Positions 19,233 to 27,125 of a DNA stretch of 27,125 nt are shown here, one piece after another. Every line of letters begins with the position of its first letter. Within the stretch, counting starts at the first letter, position 1. The notes below the pieces were generated by a model, which did no database searches, was not told the origin of the DNA, and saw only the letters and a list, made by a program, of their open reading frames with translations. The stretch is taken from assembly GCA_021029095.1 (NCBI GenBank), contig JAJOHG010000347.1, positions 1 through 27,125 on the forward strand. The letters are read 5' to 3'. The DNA comes from Phellopilus nigrolimitatus. Taxonomy: Eukaryota > Basidiomycota > Agaricomycetes > Hymenochaetales > Hymenochaetaceae. The position numbers were made by a program, and so were the translations under genes.

Positions 19233-21412
19233 TCAGTGCTTCGACGCCTTGACCTTTTTCTTCTTGTCCGCCTTCTTCATCTTATGCTTGCGTTTTTCGC
19301 GCGCCTCTTCCTTCGTCGCCTTCTTGCGCTCCTTTTTCTTATCGGGGTTCTCATGCCGGTGCCCTCGCGGCGTGCGCTCGAGTCCTCCCTTCCCGCCCTT
19401 CTCATCTTCCCTGCCAGAATTTTCAGAGTCAACACTTCCCTCCTCACTGCCATCAGAATCGTCTCCGTCTTCATTTCCGTTTTCGGAAGTAGGAGACGCT
19501 CTCGGCGGCAGCTGTCCAACGCCGTCCTCCGCGAATCTGACGGAGGGCGTTGCTTTTGTTTTTTCGTCCTCATCACCCCCAGCAACGGGAGGATGCTGCA
19601 CGATCCCGATCGTATCGGCGTATATGAGCGTCTTTCCGTCGCCCCGGCCGAGTGTTTCGACGTCGCGCTCCGGATCAAACACCTCGTTCAAGTTCCGTGG
19701 GATGTACGAGTGCATGAAGACCGCGTCCTCGTGCGCATGCGTTTCGCTGTCGTCCTCCCCCCAGTCTGCAGGCGCGGCGTCGTCTTTCGCAGCCCGCGCG
19801 AGCCAAACGTCAAGTACATCCTTCTCCGAGTCCTTTGCCTTGTTATTTCCATGTCCAGCTTCAGATCCAGCTCCTAGCGCGTCCAGCTCGCGAAGCAAGT
19901 TTTCCCTGTCGCGTGTGACGAACTCGAACGCGCGGCGCAGCCCGAGAGCGACCACGCCGTGCCGCGCAAAGAAGTCCTCGACGTTGCCGAGGTCCTTGCG
20001 TAGGAAGTCGAATGCGTGAGGATGGTCGTGCTCGACGGACTGGGAGACGTCGATGACGTAGAGCGTGCCCGCGTGGTAGAGAATGTTGTACTCCGAGAGG
20101 TCCGCGTGCACGAGCCGGCACACGTGGAAGAGGCGTCGCACCGTCAGCAGGATATCCCGATAGAGCTGCGAATACACAGTCGACGGGATCTCGGCATCTT
20201 TGAGGCGCGGAGAGGCCCTATAATCAAATCATTAGTTATCACAGTTATCCAATGTTTTAAGAAATCTGAGAGGCTACATACCATCCCTCGCTGTCACCCA
20301 AAAAGTCCATGACTAGTACATTCTCTCGTACTTCTAATGGCTCTGGACAGGGCACACCTGCAGCGACAAGGCGCTTCAAGTTTCGCATTTCCTTCTCTGC
20401 CCACATCCGCACCATCTTACGCGGATTGTGCCGCGAGTATCCTCGCCGAAAACGGTGCTCACCCGACACGTAGCGGTCGCGGTCTTTAAAAACCAGGATA
20501 GATGTCTTATAGATTTTTAGAGCCAGGTGTTTTCCCTCAGGTGAAATGGCATGGTACACGTTCGCCTAAAAGTCGATAACAAAAACGAAATACAGTCAGC
20601 AAAAGTAGAAGGCAAACCAAAGACATCGTCGCGCACAGACCTCCTTGCCCGTGCTTACGCACCCGTTAATCTCCTGCAGAAGACCGCGACCAATCATCTT
20701 GTACAAAATAACTCGCGTGCGCGGATCGAGCACTTGCTCGTTCGTCGCGCGGTCCGCTTTATCCTTCATGTTCGCGTGCGCACTCGGACCCTTGCGGTTC
20801 ACGCTCGCACCCAAGCCTGAGCCTAGCTGGTACGGTTCATTGATATGCTTCAGCCGCGACGCGTACTTTGAGAGCGAAGCTAGCTGATCTGACGCGTTCT
20901 TCGCCTGCTGTTCGGGTGCCTGTGTCTGCGATGAGGATGAAGGCTGCGCAGTGCGCCGTGGGCGGTTGACAGCGGGAAGCGTGGCAACGGTGGAACGCGT
21001 CTTCGCCATCGCCTGCTGCGTTCCCTCGGCAGCGCCAGAGTGCACAGCGGCATGCTGCTTCAGACGATTGTATTGTTTAGTAAAATCTGCCTTACAAGGT
21101 AAATCAGTCCTGAAGACCGCAAAGGCGACCGCATATACCGACAAGCTGCTACGCACCTCGTTCTGTGACGTCCCAATCCTCGTCCTCCACTCGGTTATCC
21201 TCGAAATCCTCCTCCCTGAACTCGTCCTCGTCCTCATCTTCCGTCTCTGGTTCCGACCACTCAAGCAACCGGGGGGAGTCATCGATGTAAGAAGCATCCC
21301 CCCTAGGATCGGCAGTTGTAGCAATTGTCACAGGTGTCTGAGGAATAGCCACGTCTTCAAGAGCATCATCGAACTGCCCCTCATCATGGTCAGGCAAAAA
21401 TTCTGAAGCCAT
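19233..21412 (-). CDS. RIO1: RIO1 atypical protein kinase/ATPase
   Basis: RIO1 acts late in maturation of the 40S ribosomal subunit. Exons on the minus strand are 21157-21412, 20641-21086, 20282-20565 and 19233-20217; they join in frame to 656 residues starting [12 protein letters not shown]. The N-terminal 90 residues are strongly acidic ([12 protein letters not shown]). The RIO domain starts at about residue 190: [20 protein letters not shown], the P-loop STGKE then ANVYHA (230-240), ATP-binding Lys in [12 protein letters not shown] (about 251), [14 protein letters not shown], the catalytic loop VHADLSEYN (His366, Asp368) and the metal-binding [16 protein letters not shown] (Asp385). After YIPRNLNEV the tail is long, acidic and then highly basic ([20 protein letters not shown]), as in other RIO1 proteins. 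The first junction uses acceptor GGCAG at 21087 to give [12 protein letters not shown]. The call is very secure. Confidence 0.96.
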
Positions 21413-21488
21413 TATTTTCTGGGAGAAATTTTGTAGCAGATGTAAAGCGTATTGTGCAGTCAATCGGGTCGTGATATAAAACCCAAAT

Positions 21489-21496
21489 TGACTCGA
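21489..21496 (+). promoter_or_regulatory. TGACTCGA octamer upstream of RIO1
   Basis: The octamer lies 77 bp upstream of the RIO1 start codon. It matches the sites before TRP4, ILV3 and ARO7. RIO1 is not an amino-acid gene, so this copy either broadens the regulon or weakens the idea. Confidence 0.3.
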
Positions 21497-21843
21497 AAGA
21501 TTGTCGCCTCTGGATTACTTTTGAATCCCAATATCAGGGTCAGATATTCAGAAGAGTGTAATTCCTCGAAAGAAAAGACGAGAAGTAGAACGTCAATTCG
21601 ATAATCTGAGGTGAACAGGTTAAAGTTAGCAAACTCGCGAACGTCGCGAGAAAATCTCTTGGAAAAGTGTCGTGGGAAGAATATGCCGTATTGTACGTAC
21701 TCTGACTCAGCGGAGCGCTTCGATTCACTACAGTACGAATTCCAATTTGGTTGGCATTTTTATTCGTATTTGTTCTGCGTATAAGTATGGCGCGACTTGA
21801 TACTTAGTTTTCACTAATCATGGACTCCCTGAGGGGCCGCAAC

Positions 21844-21859
21844 TTTTTTTTTTTTTTTT
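21844..21859 (+). repeat. Run of 16 T
   Basis: A homopolymer between RIO1 and the APH-like gene. On the minus strand it is poly(A). No flanking target-site duplication was seen, so a retroelement tail is not supported. Confidence 0.7.
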
Positions 21860-22441
21860 GCGCGCACTGACAAGGTTTTGTAAAAGCGCTGTTATAAAAC
21901 CAGAGCAAAGGACATGCCGACGATACTCTGGCTTATACAGATTTAATGATTATCTGGCATAACTTCATGGCCATGACCACAAGGAAACTGGTCAATTTAC
22001 GAAAAGAACACTCTGCGCCGAATACTCTAATAATTCTGTCTCGCTGTTCCAGTTACTTCGTGACGTCTTGATCCTTCTGATTTTATTTATTTATTTTGTG
22101 TTGGTTGCCCCACAGTGGATATGCGGTTGCTCCAAGAGTCAGGACTTGCGGAAGGGATTCACCTGATGGATATTTGAGAATGAAAGGATCGTTTTTGGAG
22201 AACCTGGGTTTCCAGACATCCTCGCGAAAATGAATAAATCTTGTATCGGATTAAAGGAAAGGATTCTTTTTATATAAATTAGCTATGGTCTCGCCATGTG
22301 CATGTAGTTTGGTCCCCGACTTCAACATGTTGGAGACGGAAATCAAATTTGTGAGACACAACTCGGAATAACTCTACTGAAGGATTGAAGAGGTTTAATG
22401 CAGATGGATTGATACAAACCACAGCACTGGAATTCAGGACA

Positions 22442-23481
22442 TCATACACTGTGACCTTGGAGGGGAGAAAAAAAGAAAACCCCCTGTTTATCCGAACACA
22501 TGGGTCCGAATGTGGTTTCCAACCACTCCAAGCGTTCGAGGATGGAAGGCAGCTCGTCTGTATTGGGAACACCACCGCCGAAATAGACGCTCAAGACGAA
22601 TCCAACCTGCATAGCGACGATGATCTTGCGTTCATGCAACCTTAGGTGTGCCGGGATGCTTGCGATAAACCTCTTCCAGAATGCCTCCGCCATCGGCTGG
22701 GTTCTCTCCGCCACGATGTCTTTCCCGCGTATGATGGCAACACTCAAGTACCGCATGCACCAGCCATTTGAACCGAGTGGTAATAAAGCCGCTTGCTCCC
22801 AATCCACTATCCCGGCTATCTTCATATGCTCGTTCAATAAGACCTGAGAGAAGACAAATTCAATTTCTGAAAGGGAAGAGGGCACATAAATTCAGAAGAA
22901 TTTACATTTCGGGCATTAATGTCGATATGACACAGGGCGAGCGGGAGACACTTGAGAACGTCACATTCATTAAGCAATGCTTCAATCTTGCTTTTCAGCC
23001 GAGTGTGTGCAATGTTATCCTTGAATAGAATCCGTTTCAGACGGGGAACGATGAAGAAGTCGACGACACCACTGCTGTCCGTATTGATGAGGCAACGAGC
23101 CAGAATGCCTCCGAGCTGAGAGGCCAATCCGACTTCCTGATCCAAGGTAGTATCGCTCTTGAACCACATAGTGCCTTTGATGAAATCCGCAACATAGGCA
23201 TAATGTGCTTTAGAGGTCTGCGCTGAAAAAATGAAAGGGACGATTTCGCCCAATAACCCGCGTGCCAGAGCGGTCACCGTCGTGTCTATCTCGTTGTCCT
23301 TCAACTGGACGATAACTTCGCTGCCATCTTCGAGCGTGACAAGTGCTGTCTTACTGAACATTCCCTGATGATCGAATATGCGGGTCGTCACAGGCTCGGA
23401 GTAGCAAAACCCCTTTGCAACAGCGTGTGCTTCTGTTACGACCTGTCTGTCGGAGAGTTTCTCGATGAGCGAGGGAGACAT
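22442..23481 (-). CDS. APH-fold phosphotransferase-like protein
   Basis: Exons complement(22906-23481) and complement(22442-22843), split by a 62-bp intron, give 325 residues starting MSPSLIEKLSDRQVV. The protein belongs to the aminoglycoside phosphotransferase/choline kinase-like fold, a large family in fungi with mostly unknown substrates. The catalytic loop LCHIDINARN (His185, Asp187, Asn192) continues across the intron to VLLNEHMKIAGIVDWEQAAL, where Asp206 in GIVDWE is the metal-binding residue. The N-lobe has ALVTLEDGSEVIVQLKDNE, with Lys in QLK as a candidate ATP-binding residue, and the hinge region reads YAYVADFIKGTMW. An upstream in-frame Met (23580) would add 33 residues without domain features, so I chose the later start. 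Nothing in the sequence indicates antibiotic resistance. Family call is good; substrate is unknown. Confidence 0.78.
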
Positions 23482-24787
23482 ATAAGAATCGAAAGATGTG
23501 TGACGACGAGTGTAAAGGGCAAGATGGGAAAAGCTGATGAAACAAGATCCGGCGACTTTTGAGCTTGAGTTCTTGACCATTCGGCAATCACGGGAGCGTG
23601 ATGTCGCTCACATATACGTGTTGTACTCACTACGAATTCAATCGCCCCAAGAAGCACAGCTTGGGACTACATAAATGACACAGACTGCGATTTTTATACT
23701 AGGCTCGATCAAGAGATCGGTGCAGCGGATGGAAGAATGCAATTGCTCTGGCAGTATAGAAAATTGCATAGCTGTGTTCTGAAGACGCTTGGCCTTACTC
23801 GCGGCGACAGTGAGTACAGATCCTGAACCTTTTTTTTGAAGAGTATGTGGCTGTGCGATCTCCGATGATCGCCTTTCCGAATTTGAGCTCGACGTGCTGA
23901 TCTTACCTCCTGCATCGTCTGAAGTTCCTCGTGGCGCGACAACAAGAGACTTTTCTGGCCTCTGGAGTATACGAAAACATCCTTAAACCTGCTTGGGAAC
24001 CAAAATAACCGAAGGCAGGACACAATTAATAAATACAGTTAGGTGTGGGCCACGATTGCTGGTGTTGTGGTTACACAAAACTGCGTTTGTTATGCGCAAA
24101 CACATGTTATTCCCCAAAATATCAGGGTCTAAGGAACTGTATGTAGAAAACGACTATCTGCCTCCGCTTTGTATGCACTATTGCTGGAGCAAAAATGAGG
24201 CCTAGCGCCTTCAGGGCATTGCTTATTTGCTATAATATCGACGCAAATACCCATGCGTTGCATCGATTTCCTAATCAAGCATGAAGTCTGCCTTTCTGAC
24301 ACCTACGTTTTCTTCTGAAGGTGGTAAGCAAGCCTGGAGGGAACCTATAAAACAATCAGTGAGTCTCCATTGGAACAATCAGTGAGTCTCCATTGGAACC
24401 AAGTTAACCAGACCTCTTAACAGCTAAAGGTGGGCACGCTCTTTCATGAAGGTTTACTCTTGATAAGTCTTCAGTATCCGACTTTCCGAATCCAACGCGA
24501 CAGACATTCAATATCTCAAGGTAAATTTTGTTCTTTCTTCGGGGTTGAGTTCGTAGAGCTGATGTCGCTATATTTTGTACACAGATGTCCAATATCCAGT
24601 ATATGGTTAATGAGCACCACAACCTGTATGTCTTTCTGCATAAATGACTCAAAACTATGCTCAATGGTGTATCTTCTTGATTACATATAAGGTTTAAGGT
24701 CTCAGCGGAAGGAGAAGAAATAAAGAAGAACATCCAGGCCGATTCAGAGTACGTGCATACTACATCTCAGTGTATGCATAATTTCTG
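23482..24787. other. Intergenic stretch, 1.3 kb, little content
   Basis: Contains the promoter of the APH-like gene, an exact 23-bp tandem duplication (24351-24396), and a possible decayed exon near 24588-24750. That exon reads MSNIQYMVNEHHNL, and after a GTATGT..TAAG intron FKVSAEGEEIKKNIQADSE. It may belong to the same relic as the frame at 24788. Nothing else is recognisable. Confidence 0.4.
24351..24396 (+). repeat. Exact tandem duplication of a 23-bp unit
   Basis: Two adjacent identical copies of a 23-bp unit that starts AACAATCAGTGAG and ends TCCATTGG (24351-24373 and 24374-24396). Perfect identity suggests a recent duplication by replication slippage. Confidence 0.9.
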
Positions 24788-25024
24788 ATGCCGACGACGA
24801 GTTTCATATTCTACAACTCCCTCCCACTTGTAGAGGATGTTGCAAAGGCGGCCTACAAGATGAACTCCGTTCGAGACGAGCTCGCTAGTATCATGACCGA
24901 GCACAATTTGGCAGACATATTCTCTGTTCGCCTCGTCCACAAGCACTTTGATATGCTTCCAGGAGAAATGGCAACATTCCGCACAGCTATTTACCTACTT
25001 TCCCACCTACTAAAAGTTAGCTGA
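24788..25024 (+). CDS. Short hypothetical frame, probably a gene fragment
   Basis: The frame encodes 78 residues. The central part, ELASIMTEHNLADIFSVRLV followed by HKHFDMLPGEMATF, has the look of a family of uncharacterised fungal proteins with a hydrophobic segment, an LVHxH motif and a GE motif; I recall this pattern only loosely. The protein then ends without the longer C-terminal part expected, perhaps because the real donor site lies near 24990. An upstream exon may lie at 24588-24750. Treat it as a fragment or relic of an unknown gene. Confidence 0.3.
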   Translation: MPTTSFIFYNSLPLVEDVAKAAYKMNSVRDELASIMTEHNLADIFSVRLVHKHFDMLPGEMATFRTAIYLLSHLLKVS

Positions 25025-27025
25025 CTCGTGCAGCCGAACGTGACCTTACTATTTTCCCATATATTTGATTGTCCGTGTCTGAACGAAAGAAAGACACTTT
25101 GAGAAACGGTCTTGATTTCGATTAGTAGTTCCCAGAACAAGAGGTGTATAAACATCGACGCCTCGGGTGATTCGTAAGTCTGAAATCGAGGTCTTCATGT
25201 GCGCAACTCCTCCCTTTTCGAATAAGATACTTGTGGCTCGAGCTTTCGCTTGCCAGGACGTCCGTGGGAATAAGTACCGTAATCTAGCCTGACTCAGCGG
25301 TGCCCACGAGTAAACGCACGCAAGCAAATGAGAATAGGTTAATTATCAAAGACTAAAGTAAAATAATGAGCACTGCTAGGTTTTTTTTTGTTTGGAGAAA
25401 ACTGAAAATTTTACTAAACGCTCTCCGTGTCAAATACTATGGTACCTGTTCCCTGAAGGAACACGTTCTGAAATGAGCAATATTCCTTCATACTGTTTGC
25501 CGAAAATTTGACTCACAACGTTGTCGCGGAAGTATCCTCTTCCGCAGCAAAATTTGACTGAAGGAAGTATATCTCAAGCTAGCGTACGCGGGAATGAGAC
25601 CAGAAACGAAATTATCTCCTGTCAAAAGTCTGTGACGATAGCGACGTTAGCGTCTGCGGCTGCTCGATCAAGGTCCGCCCGTCTCCTTTACGGGCAGCCA
25701 CTATTCGCCTCGGTTTGTTCGCCGACTCCTTGGAGCAGATACACCGTGACTCGTCCATACCTGAGTGGCCGGCATCTGGCGAGAATCGGGGAAAGGGGCG
25801 GAAAAAATGCAGATGCTGTTTTTGTTTCTTTTACCGGGCCGGCCGATCCAGGGCGGGGCGCTAAAGACCCTGTTTGAGGCTGACTGGGGCGCAGTCGTTA
25901 CACGTGCTGTGCCCGCGAGCTCGGGAGGGACGGCGCACGCGTATTGGTCGCGGGATGTCTCAGATCGGACCTACGGAGTCGCGTGGCGTCGCTGCCGCAC
26001 CCCAAAAGGGTGCTTCGGTCACGGCAGAAGCCCGGAGAAGCATAGCCCGATGGCAAAGCATCCAATTCAGTTCAGTTCCTCAAAATTATTTTCCCCTTTG
26101 TAATAAAAACAAAATGAAAAAACAATGTGACCCTAATAAATTTCGACGCCGAAGCCCGGGTTAGAGATAAGGCCACAGAACGCCACAGCGTATTCGACCC
26201 AACCGCGCCGAACTTGAAAATTTAATCTCCTTCGGTCACTTGGAAAATTAAAGGCGGGATCGACGGGTTAGGTCGCGTCGTCGGTCGCAGAGTGGACATA
26301 CGAAGGATTTGACTTTGAGAAGATGAAGCTCGGAGAGGTCGTTACTACAGAAGGAAGTTTGGAACCGAGGGCACGGTGCCACACGCTGGTCCGTTAAAAG
26401 ACTATCTCCGTTTTAGGTGACCATGAACTGCCGACACAGAAGCTCTGTTCGTGTCTCTGAGGCTGCACCGACCGCTAAGCATACGCCACCGACGTGCGCC
26501 CCCAATCGACAAAGCAAACCCGCAAAGAGATATCCAGAAATTGTTATCGTGCCACCTTTATCTGATTTATCCGGGTTTGTTCAGGACTGATCTGGGGCGG
26601 AGACGACGCACACAAACCACGAGGAGGGCTTTGACTCTGAGCAGACCGTCAGCCAATGTCAGCGCGACGGAAGCAAACCTTATGAGCGGATCGTGCGCAA
26701 CAGTCCGCGCCCTCGGTCGCCGATCTGCCATCTTGTCCCAGTCCCAACTCGTGCTCCGACCTATCGCTCCCTTTTCTGTCTTTTTGCCGTCACCCTGGCG
26801 GAGTCGAGTCGAGCCGACAGCGCCCGCCTTTACGACACCGTGGGCTCTCTCGGTGGCCCGAGGCCGCGCACTCGATCACTCGTTCGTCTCCACCTCCTAT
26901 TTTTTGTCTGCCCTTTTTTTTCCAAGCTGCACCTGTGGAACCTTTTATTTGCCTCCTCTTGCGCTGCGTGGGCGTAGCTTCCGTCTCGTCGATCCCCACG
27001 TAGCCACTGTTGAAGAACGACAAGC
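25025..27025. other. Gene-poor stretch of 2.0 kb
   Basis: No coding region with a recognisable motif is visible. A full bZIP core TGACTCA sits at 25290. Two strong hairpins occur (25677-25695 and 25992-26028). From about 26600 onward the sequence is rich in C and T, with pyrimidine runs at 26890-26960 like those before start sites of expressed fungal genes. This supports a gene start at the right edge. Confidence 0.45.
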
Positions 27026-27125
27026 ATGAGCGGCAGCGTTCCCGACAACGCCAAGGCACGATCCGAGACACGATCCTGCCCGCAGGAGCTCCCTGCCAGC
27101 CTCCCTCCTCCCGCATCTCCGTCAG
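27026..27125 (+). CDS. 5' end of an unknown gene, cut by the window edge
   Basis: An ATG in a fair context (ACAAGCATGA) opens a frame that stays open to the end of the window: MSGSVPDNAKARSETR and then a Pro/Ser-rich stretch (SLPPPASPS). Pyrimidine-rich sequence precedes it. The 33 visible residues are low in complexity and do not identify a family. The reading frame could also end in an intron a little further on. Confidence 0.4.
   Translation, partial: MSGSVPDNAKARSETRSCPQELPASLPPPASPS

Larger units (their letters stand above)
21413..22441. other. Intergenic stretch, 1.0 kb, no gene seen
   Basis: Contains the RIO1 promoter region with TGACTCGA (21489) and a full TGACTCA (21703), a run of 16 T (21844-21859), and AT-rich sequence that should include the 3' end of the APH-like gene transcript. 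No coding signal is seen. Confidence 0.5.

Noticed and set aside
21844..21859. Run of T as the poly(A) tail of a minus-strand retroelement
   Set aside because: No element body, no target-site duplication and no reverse transcriptase-like frame beside it.
26451..27029. Open plus-strand frame of 192 codons near the right end
   Set aside because: No recognisable motif, rich in Arg, Ser and Leu, and it runs through pyrimidine-rich sequence that looks like a promoter for the start at 27026.

Overview
The window reads as nuclear DNA of a filamentous basidiomycete, probably an agaricomycete. Genes are split by many very short introns (49-107 bp, GT..AG), spacing is tight, and the recognisable proteins match fungal families: mitochondrial dihydroxyacid dehydratase, Thi4-type thiazole synthase, Aro7-type chorismate mutase, an AspE-like septin, RIO1 and a Dia2/Pof3 F-box protein. 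I rebuilt exon chains by hand. For eight genes the joined exons give a total length divisible by three and restore family motifs across every junction. These models are therefore firm, although exact starts are inferred.

Layout from left to right: a decayed methylcrotonyl-CoA carboxylase beta-subunit gene (+, about 80-1426); an intact TPR/F-box/LRR gene of the Dia2/Pof3 type (+, 2033-3869); anthranilate phosphoribosyltransferase TRP4 (-, 4091-5239); a broken F-box/leucine-rich gene (+, about 6139-7230); a 1.8-kb gene-poor stretch with a degenerate tandem repeat and one possible coding relic; dihydroxyacid dehydratase ILV3 (-, 9132-11349), divergent from a small four-helix membrane protein gene (+, 11479-12152); then a run of minus-strand genes: THI4 (12376-13548), chorismate mutase ARO7 (14048-15120), a septin (15823-18066), RIO1 kinase (19233-21412) and an APH-fold kinase-like gene (22442-23481). 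The last 3.6 kb is gene-poor, with a short relic-like reading frame and, at the right edge, the start of another plus-strand gene.

Several genes belong to amino-acid and cofactor metabolism. TRP4 and ARO7 lie on the two branches that compete for chorismate. ILV3 makes the keto-acid precursors of valine, isoleucine and leucine, and the dead MCC gene belonged to leucine breakdown. THI4 makes the thiazole half of thiamine. TRP4, ILV3 and ARO7 each carry TGACTCGA a short way upstream of the start codon, which suggests general amino-acid control by a Gcn4/Cpc1-type bZIP factor. RIO1 carries the same octamer, and two further copies are not in promoters, so this remains a hypothesis.

I see no CRISPR array, prokaryote-style operon, intact transposon, rRNA or tRNA, and no clear new multi-gene system. 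The most useful leads are the indel-riddled MCC relic, a 15-nt ILV3 microexon whose skipping would create an immediate stop, a septin with two large low-complexity insertions in its GTPase domain, and the shared promoter octamer.
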